DNA from: Phoronis australis
Lineage: Eukaryota; Phoronida; Phoronidae
DNA: 64,000 bases
NCBI GenBank assembly: GCA_002633005.1
Contig: NMRA01000112.1
Span: 690,659 to 754,658 of the forward strand
Reading direction: 5' to 3'
Shown in pieces: positions 26,401 through 38,400 of the stretch (position 1 is its first letter; each line of letters starts with the position of its first letter). Both the position numbers and the translations under genes were made by a program. Under the pieces are notes generated by a model that worked only from the letters and a program-made list of their open reading frames with translations, did not search any database and was not told where the DNA came from.

Positions 26401-29400
26401 TTTTATCACTGGTTGATGTAACCTCGACAGTCATTGATTAGCTTTACAACGAAGAAAGAAAATGGCGGACTATGAACGGTTTTTAGCCATGTCAGTGGCG
26501 TGACAGCAAATATTTCGTGTCTGCAGTAATGCAGTTTAATAGCCTCGAGCCTGAAGCACGTACAAGCACAGATGCACACACATCTGGCCTATTTAACCGG
26601 AGTGTTATTCATACTGTGTGGATATAGGACAGGAACGTAAAAAAGTCAGCGACAATAGAAAAATGTACTCCGAAAAGGCACAACCACAATTTTCTGATTC
26701 ACATTTCTTGAGCACGGATTTGTCGGTATAACAGACCACAAACTATGTCCACATTATTTTACACTTCCTCCATCACTGAGTCATGCTAATTTGTTTACGT
26801 AAAGTGCTACCTGTGGAGAATTCGAACACCCAATTAGAAAGGCCGGTGTAAAAAAATTCCCTAGGAAAATTAAATATCTGCGTTCTCACTACCACCTAGC
26901 TATAGCGGACACGCAGGGAACCAGCGACTGTGACGCGGTTACGTCACTCTTTATCTCAAAGGATTACTGTGGTGAAAGCTATTTTGCTAGAGCACCATTA
27001 GAAATGTGAAAACGATAGTTAACAAGTTTATGCTCAGTTCTGTTTATATTATATTGAAATAAAATTGATATTGAAAGATCATCACTTGTGGTTGCGTTTT
27101 GACTTAATTTGTTTTCGTTGCATTCCTTTTTTATCGAAATAAATGTACAGAACTGTGTTTTAAGGTTAAAAGTTCACCAGATCGCGCATAAATGCGTATT
27201 TCGACTCTATGATTAACCGCACAATAAGAACAAGTGGAAAAACAATTTTCTAAAGAAATCAAACTTAAATGGTGACATTCTAATTATTTTTCAGATACAC
27301 ACTCGGTTTTAGTCGCCGAATTTCGCTTCAAGCGGCGGATGGGTTTCTTTCTGATACAGATGTATATTCCAAGCGTACTGCTTGTATTGATATCATGGGT
27401 GGCGTTTTGGATCAACCGAGAGGCAACTGGAGATAGGATCGCGTTAGGTAAGCGCCTGAAAGTAAAAATGAAGGAGCGAGTTGGATTGAGGGACGGAGGG
27501 CAAGTGGGCGAGTTGGAGGGATGGAGGGGTTGGGCGGAAGGGAGGGAGGGTAAGGGAGGGAGGGAGGGAGGGAGGGAGGTAGAGAGGGAGTAAGATAAGA
27601 AACCTTAGCCAGAGCATGTGTTTAAAATACCCAGGCGTATGTGAATGGAATGATTTGAACGTTTCTCTGAATTATTCGGACTAACTGCAATGTCATGCCA
27701 CCATTTCTACTTTTGATAGTTTCTCCAGCCTCCCTTTCGCGTGAAGTGTCTCTTTTCCGAACTATATTTAAGCGGACTCACGAAAAGTGAACCGCCTGTG
27801 GATGTTACGGTCACAGATAAAAGATATTTAAACATTAGACGACCAACCATTGGGGGGAAACTCAATACTGCATCTTAATGTCCTTCCCGAGTCCTCCACA
27901 AACATGTTTTGTGATGATCGACAAAATTGAAGAGCAAATGATATCTCTATTTAGGGTAGCTATAAGCGTGCAACATGAAATAACGGATCATAAAAACTTA
28001 CGAACATTAAAGTTTATTACAAAGACAACAACTGAGCGACATTTTTCAACAGTTCATACAGCATTTTTCCTTCAAAAGCGTTAGGGATGAACAAAAATTA
28101 AGACAGCAAAGCAATAAAAGTATAAACGAATTCATTTATAACAGGCTATACATTACATCCACGTTGAGAGTCGCATTATGTCTATACCAGTCACTAAGAT
28201 GCTCGACGACAATGAGGCATAAATAAGAAGGGAAAAGTTAAACAGAATTTCAAGGAAACACTTCAACATTTTCTCGAAAGTGTTTCATAAGAAATAGTTC
28301 TATTTTTTAAGTGAATGTGCTCCGCTTCTTTTGGTTTTATTTCTGCAAAAATCTGCAATGCAAATGGCGTAACTTCCTCTGCTGACGCTACCCTCTGGTA
28401 CCGCTTTACCCGCAAGCCTACATTTAACGGCACCTAACTTTTGACGTGATTTGCCCAGCAACATATTGCATACTTTAGGTTAACATTTTTGATTATTGGG
28501 GACAAATAAAACAACAACAATAATATATGTTTTAGGTTGTATTGGGAATTTCAGGGTCACAGCTCTACAAATGAATATTTCACATAAGGAACCAGATGGA
28601 TTCCTTAATTACAATAGATAACACGCACCCAATGCGTAATTGAGTATCGGATACTAAGTGGCACAGGTTAGCATAGTACAAAATGGGTACTGTACATAAT
28701 ACCAAATGGGTACATAATACCAAACGGGTATTGGCCGATTGCCTACCAACTGGGTCGAGCAAAACGGCAAATTCAATAACAAGCACCAAGTGGGTACAAA
28801 CTACCAAATGGGCAAATATCATAAAGTACCAAGTGGGTACACCAAACAAGCCAACTGGGCTATAACAACCTGCAAAGCAGGTTCCGGACAAGCTGAGTGA
28901 GCAGACCAGCCGGAGTAATAAGGAACGTGGTTTTGTGGCTCAATATGTGCCACATGGGCAGGGTTGTTCACCGCCACAACCCGCGTGAGGGTCGTGACCC
29001 TGATAGAGGAGTGGCAGTGGATGGGTAAAAAAGGTAGTCGGAACCAAAGAGAAATGAACCGATGCCATTCCCGGATTTGCCTTTAATTATCACGCTATCA
29101 GGTGGCAAGCGCAGATTTGCTCATTTTAGGAACGAGAAAATCGAATTATTATGCTTCCGACAGGCCACGCGCATACACCAGTAACGACTTTCAAATACGA
29201 AACAGTGTAGTTCTGCTATTTTGCATGTAGCCGCCAACCTGGCCCCCTACCAGAGGCCGTTTCAAGGGCAAAGACCCGCATCCCAAAACGTAAATAACTT
29301 TCGATTCAGACCTCTTATCGTTGTGAAATTGGTCTCAAATTAGTCCTTAGTCAAATTAGAAGTAACGCCGGAGCCTTGAAAGAACAGACATTTGGTTGTT

Positions 29401-32400
29401 GCTTGAGGCCAGGTTCTACAAGCTGGCTAGTCGCTACACTCATTGCATGCGTCGAGCATTCGTTTCAAACCCTGAAATCACTTCACCTATCAGTAAAGAA
29501 CAAGTTGAGAATAATTTGATAACGGTAAGTGGTCTAAAGTGAAAGTTTGCGTTTTTGACGGAACCCAGATTTCTTGCCGCTTTAACATGCCTACCAGCTT
29601 CTTAGGACATAGTTCTGTACATTTATTCATTTTAATATTTAAAATGATTGTGATCACTTCACTGTCAGCATTTCTTTCCAGGAGGGCCCTCAACATCAGG
29701 ATGTAATACAGTTCCATATATTGCAATAAAGTAATAATTAAATACAGGTAACAAAGTAAAAATTAAAACACGTTGGGAATTTAGATAATAAATAAATAAA
29801 TGACGAAGGATGATGAAATTAGACTAAGAGACATGAAAGTAAATAAAAAGAAATAAATTGCAGATAATTGCTGAGAGCGCTGTGTCTGTTGGCCAGGCTA
29901 AGCATTCGCATGCCGATGGAGTTTTTTAATTGTCTGTAATAAAAACGAACATTCTAGAATTGATGACATAACCCCAGCACTCACCAAAAACCTCTTTTCT
30001 AGCAATAAAGGATAATGCTATCAAGACTCCTTGAGCGGCGTTGATTGCAGTAAAAAGATACCACAAAACGTTATGGTTTATGAGGTTGGCCAAGAAGCCG
30101 AATATCCACGTGGCACCTGATAACACACACAGGCGCACGATGATGCCAAACATCGCTGTATGTTGGGATTTCTGCGATTCGGTCATCTGGTTGCGAACTT
30201 TTCTGACACGAATGCTTATTAAGAGAATGCAAAGCAAATTAACACCTATTGCAATGCCAATAGGTGTAGCAAAAAAGTACGCTATTGCCTTTTTCTCTGA
30301 TATCCAACAGTTCTTGTCCCCGTATCCAATCTTGAACGGTGTCTGGCGAATAAAATGAAGAACCGTGGCAGTCACAATAACCGGGATCGGGAAGCAAGAA
30401 ACTGCCAGAACTAAAGTCAGTGTTTTTCTGGTTCTTACGGTGGACGGCGTTGGCTGCGTAACAACAGCCATCGAGGCTGTACTGGACAACCGCCGAGCCA
30501 TTGACACTGTGAACCACGTGCCAAACGTGAAATACAGTAGATAAAAGTAATGGGTGCAGATTGAGCAGACGACGCAGACTATTTGGTTATGATTATAACG
30601 CCCCCCAAACTGGTAAGTTGTCTGTGCTATTAGCAATGATGCGCAAATAGAAACCATGAAATGACAAGCCGAAGACCTTCTTAATCGTTCGGATAATAAA
30701 TATGTTGCTAAGGTTAAGACAAGACCGATAATAGAAAATATTGTTGAAAAGAAAGACAGCATGCCCTGCTCGTGTAATTCGGACAGGTCGCTGGAAATTT
30801 CTGGGCTGCCATTGTTATAAAATTGTATCATCGAAAGATAATCTTCCACGCAAACCTCGTATTGCAAACCGTCGGTGACTTGGTGACGTTGGTTGATCGT
30901 AACAGTCACATTATGCCGTTGTAAGAAATTCACCGTGTCGTTTGATAATCGTGTTAATGTACAGTTCAGGAGTAGACGATCTAAGGATATTCGCGATCCA
31001 TTTCGTTTCATGTATTTCTCCACCGTCCAGCGGTCTTTGGATGATTGCATAGGCAGCGTCCCAATTTCACTGAATAAATCGTCAAGACTGTTTAAATATT
31101 TCAAAGTATTTAACGGATGGCGCATTTCATTTACCGTTAAATTGGTTTCCACTATTAGATTTTTTTTAGGTTCATGCATTCTCTCTTTGAGTCTGAAAAC
31201 CGAGCTAACGTAATAGCCCTGAAATAAATCCATTTTACGTTCAAAAGCCAGCAGCCAATTTGAAAGTATATCTGGAACATTTCTAACTCCACGAAAAAAC
31301 CTTGCAGTTCTTGCTTTTGAGGATACAAACCCTTTGATGACTGAATTACTCATAAAAGTATCCAAACCGCTTGTGTTGGAGATTGGTACAATGATGTCAA
31401 TACTGATCATCATCCCGTAGACAGATATGTAGATTTCTTCGCAACTGACGTTTCGTAGATAGAAGAACTCCGTGCAATACATCGGTCGGCACATAGACTG
31501 TGAACGTAATAAAAGAATTTGTTACACGAGTTCGAAACGAGTCCATGGTCGTGTCTCTTGATTCTTACGACGATTGCCTTACTCTCTGTATTGGACCAGC
31601 AAACCCCAACCCCAAGCTACAAATTCCAGTCCCTGTCCATGCATGGAGTGTGGCCGGGTATGACGTATTTTTGGGGGCTGTGTGGAGTTCAGGGGACCGT
31701 GGGTATATCATTTGTTCCTTGGGGTTAGGGTTTGTTGATGCGAGACTTTTGCTTAGGGGGTCTTTACTGGAATCAACGACCATGGAATTGTCTCCGCCCT
31801 GTTTTACGAATGTAGAAACTCGATTAAAATGATAGTATATGTTACGGACGACATACAAACATTTATTGCCAAAGCAGAGTGAAGTTAACGTCTCTTAACA
31901 GCACATGTTCTTTAATAAGCTGCCATATGTTCAAACCTTCCATCACAAAAATAACTTTTCATTTAGACAACTTTACTGTTATGAAAGTGACCTCAGATTG
32001 TTACTTAGTCAAATTTGGGTTGATTTTAGCATTTCGAAAGAACTGACAGTTAACTGGGATCATGCTCTGCAAGTTGGTTTATCAGCCGTGCGGAGAGCAT
32101 GGCCCATAAAATAATTATTTGGTCGTTCTTTGTAAGCTCAGGAATTACTTGTCATATGAGATAGGAACAACTTGAGACCAATTTTATTACGGCGAGCGGT
32201 TTAAATCAAAAGTTCTCTTCTTGGAAGGAACACAGGTTTATAGCCGTGTTAAAAGGATACTAAACCGGATTTTGATCTATATTAACAGATATACACAAAA
32301 CGTACCGAGAGACGCGTAGATGAAGTAGTGTCCCACGAAACATTATTCCGCGTATCGACCGAGACCGAAGGTCGAGGTCTATACGCGGAATAATGTCGAG

Positions 32401-35400
32401 TATTTAATCCCATGCGCTTCGAATTCCGAAGTTTCTTTCATTTTTCAGCAGATTTTTTAAATACTTCACTCAGACTGTTCACGTGGCGGATCACATCCTA
32501 TATGTATGTGCTTGCGCGTTAAATTGTTTTCTCTTGTAAAAGAAACAGTTTTAAATGTAACGATTTATTACTTGATAAGAGATAACAAAGATAAAAACAA
32601 CGGTAATTGTGCATTGAACTTGTAACATGTCCTGAAAATAGTTAAATAACAACAATATTTGATATTGTAGTTACCGAGGAATCGGCGCCTGAGTTGCAGA
32701 CGATATAATGTTTAGCAATTGAAAACTGAGACAGAACTATCAATCACATATAATTAACAGTCCTGTTCCATATTTAACAATTGGGACCTGAATGCATGTT
32801 GAGTGTTATTAACACTGCTGCAAATTGTATTATTTTAAACTATTTCGGAAAGTTTGATGATCGAACCAGCTAACGACGTGCAGTCGACTTTGACCTACCT
32901 TTTGAACTTTCCATGTCAGAGGTCACTGTTGAAGTAGTGCGGGAGGTGAATACGGAAAACATTTTTACATGGCCGAATTGCACTCGACTGATTCAACGCG
33001 CATGAGATAAAAAACCAATCCATCTAGGTCTCTCATATAAAATAATGCTCTGAAATCTTCGTGCGCCTTAAAATGTTTAAAGAGCGTTTGAAAAATTTTT
33101 TTGCCAAGTTTGTGAAACCGGCAAGCGTGATTAACACTATAAACAAGTTACCGGTACGCGGCAACACTTTGAAAGACTACACACCTAAAACCAATACAAC
33201 CATCTTATGACGCAGCTGGTTATTGTTATTGTTAGGTAAATACTGCTTTTATCATTTAAGTGGGACACCCAATTTAGGTGCATTAGCGAGTGATAGAACG
33301 GAGAGTGACAGAAATCCCCCAAACCTAAGATTTTTTAAAAGGTTTGCAGAATATGTTTTTGAAATGTACCCTATTTTGGTTTGGTTGAGTTTGGCTATAA
33401 TATAATAGATTGTGGATATGCGCTCAACCATTAGTTTCAACCTGTGAGATGAGTGATGAGAAAGCCAAATTTTAATTTGATAAATATGCCACTGCTGTTT
33501 CAGCTATTCTCTCTAGCAACTACTGAAAAAGAAATCACCTTATGTAAACTAAAGTCGTGCGACAAGACAATTTTTGTTTTACTCAACTGAAATCGTCTTC
33601 ATTGACGCCGTGGTGCAATGAGCTGTATACAGCTGGCCTGAGAACTACGCAAAAACGTAATACTTCTCGAGATATCGTCATGCATAACGGGTCGAGTTCG
33701 GGACTATTATGAACCGCTCTACTATTCATTATTACGCTACCATGATTCAAAAGCAGTTTTCCCATCGCCAGTATTGAGAAGTCGTGGGGAAATGGGTAAA
33801 ATTGAGCTCTCCGCTGAGGAGCATTTGTTCTCCACCAGTTAATGATTCAGAGGAGAGATTCTTGACAATTCTCTATCAATTTCAATCGTGCGTATGTCAT
33901 AAGTTGTGTTCATGGTGATTGCTATTTTTCTGCGTTAACTGACCGATGCCCTCTAAGAAGCTGCTGTATGTTGGTAGCAAAGTGCCAACTAGAACACGTA
34001 AGTCACTGAGAAGTCTCTAACGTTAACGAATAAGATGCCATTGGGCAGAGTATTTACGAGATATTTTCAGCTTCATTTTCCAGCGATGACAAGTCTTTGG
34101 AACTCAAACTGCTGTATTATCTGGTTTCAGGCAACAGAATGCTGGAATGTGCTTAAGCTGTCGTCACTGGCACCGGTAGTCAATATTCAAATCAGCTTTG
34201 TGTAACTTGAGAGCGGTAGTTTCCTGGCGACGAAATAGCTTCAGTGTTTCTTTCGACATTTCTGTCCGAGTTTTCTAATAGCATTACGTTTTGGGCACAG
34301 TTTAACGAAGAATAACACTTCAAACGCAAATATATTCACAGCTACAATATAATACAAAGTCCAACGTTTCGGTTCAGTCTTGAACCATCTTCAGGCTGCA
34401 CAAAAAGTCCTAAGAGAAATGATAGTCCCTATAGTTACATCGAAATTCAGGGGTCACATATCTATTATAGCTCTAATTGGAAGATATGAAACACCTCGAA
34501 AGGATAATTTCTCGGCTACCTTAAACCATGGACTATAGTGCATGGATCACCAACTCCGTATATTTTCAATGGACGTGATCTTACGCAGAAGCCCTGAAGT
34601 CATTATTCACTACCGAATCCTGGCAAAATTAACAAGTTCTCCTTCCACCAAGTACGTCGGCTGCTAATCATGGTCACAGGCGCTTTTTTCCTTGATCACC
34701 ACTGACGTCACTCACTACTTATATGGTTTTGAGTCATTGGCAAATTTTAGCGCCTGTGATCATGGTCGGCTGTTCTTTTGTCTGGTAGTAGGATTGCCAA
34801 TTTCAAAATAACACGGGGCACTGTAATTAACTAGACGTCATAATGAAAATAAAACTAAGCGAAGAATGCTTAAAGGTATTGACAATCAGAATTATCCTTG
34901 CGTTCATTAAGTGGTGCTGCGTCCAAACTACAAATGTTTCGAACACGCGCGATTTTACCTTTTCGTTGTCAACTTAGATGCGCGTAAAATGTTCGCGTGT
35001 TACTTCCGCATTGACTTTTGCTATCATAGATCTTATTCACACAGCCGCCATATTGCAAAGAGCCTCCTTTTAGGTTTCAAAAGCAATGCATCCCGCGTCT
35101 AATGACATCACTATACGTGATTTTTTACTCATGATTCGTTATGTTTATTTCTTAAGTGCATTGTTTTTAAACCTAAAAATAGGATTTTTTTAAATGGTGA
35201 CTACGTGAATAAGGTCTATTAGTGCATATTGTTCTTCTTACCTTGATTGGGTCGTAGAATTCACCATTTGTACATCTTTCCTCGATTACTTCCTTTACTG
35301 GGGGCGTTACAAAATTGAAGATGACTGAGAAAGAGAGGGGTCGGAAACGATTTACCTTACTAGGTAATCTCAAATTGTAGCAGGACACTACATCTAGTGT

Positions 35401-38400
35401 TACGTTACCACAAAGGGCACAGAAAATGTTTTTATATTTTTTTCCGGTGCTGGCGTCTTTAACAGGGTCTTTGAAGGTTTGACAGGGATGCCACATTTCC
35501 GAGTGTTTATCACACGAGAGTAATTCTGAGTCACACGAGCGCAACGACTGAGCGTTACGTGGCCATATTTTTACCACTGAGTTTACAAAAGCAACATCTG
35601 TGATGTCATGGTCAAGTATTGTCTGGTCTTCGTGTCCAACGAATTCCACCGTCCAAGGATCAGCATCTGTAATATTGTTGCATATTGCGCAGAACACATT
35701 CAAAAACTGCATGCCGTCTTTTTCTACTGGAACTTCTGTGCTACTTCTTGCAATCACGTCACTTAGCTTCAATGGACCACCGCGTCCGTGTTCACACAAA
35801 GCCTTAAGATATTTATCAACTTTGTCTGGGCACGAGTTCACCATGGAGACGTATTGATATGACAGTCGTTGACGAAGTTTTAGAGCAGTCAAAATCCCGA
35901 AAGAGTTGGATAAGTAGTAGAGTGAATTGCTCAGTTTCACGCAGCCGATTTTATTGGCTAGTTGCAATACTGTTTCATTCACTTGGCATATTTGGTTTTC
36001 CATATCTAAACCCAAGCAGCACGTGCCGTATACAAAGCACGAGGCGTCACAATCACATCGAGCTGGTTTAATTTTTTCAGAGCATGAACCGTCTGAGGAA
36101 CACGCATCTCGCGTATCACAATGTTGCCAACCGGATATCTCGACAGCCATATATCCGGGTGCGATTAACACGGCATAAACTGCAAAGATGCTATAAGTGA
36201 GAGACCACGACTCCATAGCTGACCAAACGTCAAGTGTGAAGAGTGTTGACGGTGTCCAGACTTATAACGAGCCAGCGGTTCTTATTGACTCCTCATTGGT
36301 CAACATTCGTGGTAACAAGAAAACTCATTATCCGCGAGCCCTTTGTTTTTCCCATGGCAGAGAGACTCTGAGATTGTGTCATTTCTTGTAACGAGAGCTA
36401 GACAGCTTATTACTGACGTGAAGCAGTTGTAAATAAGTTTTTCTAGGCTAAATGAAATTCGCCAAGTTCAGTTGCCTGTCTTGAAAATTTCTTGTTTGGG
36501 TCACCTTTTCGACAGATGTGTTACTCTGTGATATTTTTTGTTTATTCGCGAGCTACAAGTTTTATTTCCCGTCCGGAGAACTAGAAAAAACACAACACGT
36601 GTCTCGTCAATAGCTCGAAGTCTATACTCTTGGTTGAACTTGATTTTTGGTGCTCTATTTTTTCTTTTTTTCCTGACAGAATTACAGCTCCAGAGCGCTT
36701 TGCCAGTCTCTCTGAGACATGTATTAAATAAATCTTGTCAAGAACTACAAAAACATCGTCTCGCTACCACTGTTCTCGGTTATTTGTGATTTTCGGACGA
36801 CAGACCTTTGGTTGATAGACGTTACAGGCCACAATTGTAATTCATTTGACGCGTAACTAATGCATAGCATGTAACGTCCCAATGGATCGAGGGATATTGT
36901 TTTGTGTCGAAATGTGATTTATAATGACGGCGTGGTGGTCAATTAGGTTTTTACTTTCTCAGAAAACAACTCCGTTGCCTTTGGTGAATCGACATACATG
37001 TATCTCTCGAAGAACTATAAGATATAATCCATTTGTTCATTCGTTTTCCCACGGATTGCCATTTTTGAGAAGTTGAGCATTTGCTAATGGTTATTCTCGC
37101 CTGATGACTATTGTCGGGATTGCCATTGTCTGCACACTTCGAACGAAACCCCCGTCAGCGTGTTATCCCTCAGACCAAGGAACCACTGCATGGTTCCTAG
37201 ATCAGACGCAACACTTGAACATCGGTTTCGTTAGCAAGCTGTGTGGCTGATTTGAACCCTATACCTAATCCATAGTAACTTTATTGGAACAAGAGGCCAT
37301 CAACCCACATTTAATAATAGTACATACAAACTTTTTTCATGAACCCTACCTGTCAGTTGACAGATGGAGGCGGGAGGGGCTCAAACTATGGTCCTCTTCA
37401 CTGCAGACTGTATTCAAAAGTTACGGGGCACTCCCAGGCATACGGATAACTGCGGATTCCTTTATGTCGTCATACAGGAATTAACAATTCCGAGAATGCT
37501 GTCAAGTGAAAATAAAAACGCTTTGAATGTAACAGGAGCGCGACTGAAAAAGCATGTCAAGACTTCGAGAACCCAGATATTCCTAGACGAATTTTCTAGG
37601 AAATTTGAAAGTTGGAGATTTAGGAGCTGGTGAATGTTTCTCAACCAGCCTCTTGTAAATTGACTTTTGCTTTTAGCTTAGCCTGTTTCTCGAAATAAGG
37701 GTAAGGCAAAAAGTCCGAGAATAGGTCGCCAACTCGACGCCAAAAGCCATAAATCCGCATCCTGCTCAGGAACATATTGAAAGCCAAAGCCAACTTTCGG
37801 CTATAAGTTCCTCGAGAAACAGAAGTGGATTCATGGGGCAGGTTGACGGCATGTGGCAAAGAACTAATCTGTCTGCTATAGAAATAAGAAATAATGGCAG
37901 CAGCGACATTTTACGTGTTATGGACCCGTAGAGAGAAAAAGAAAAGGTGCCACACTTTTGACATTCAGAAAGTCTTTTAAAAGGGGAGGACCTCTCAGAG
38001 CTTCCGTTGGATTCAACGCTATTTCGTGCTACACAGTCCGCATGGTAATTCATGCGCATACTGAGCGATAAAATAGACCAAGAACAGGTCATGTTTTACT
38101 ATTTAGCTATCCTATAGGACTTGTAACAAGTTAGTTTAATGCCCCAAGTATGTTTTTTGACGTATATTAAATCAAATTGTTTATGAAACTCCTTTGGTTT
38201 GACGTTTTATTCATAAATTGGAGAATATTTTGCTTTTGGAGGTACGCTATTTTCCAAAGCTGGCGTACTAGTCGACTGGACGCGAAAATATCTGGGGTAT
38301 CTGACGATGTATTAATTGTATTGCAATTAATTAGTGATTGTACTGCACGCTTAAATAGATTTGACCTGTTTGCACCTACAGGTACCTGGTGTCCTTTGTT

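Noticed and set aside
31500-31832. Open frames on the + strand just beyond the acceptor of GPCR exon 2
   Set aside because: They lie in the GPCR intron and opposite strand, with no motif or splice support.
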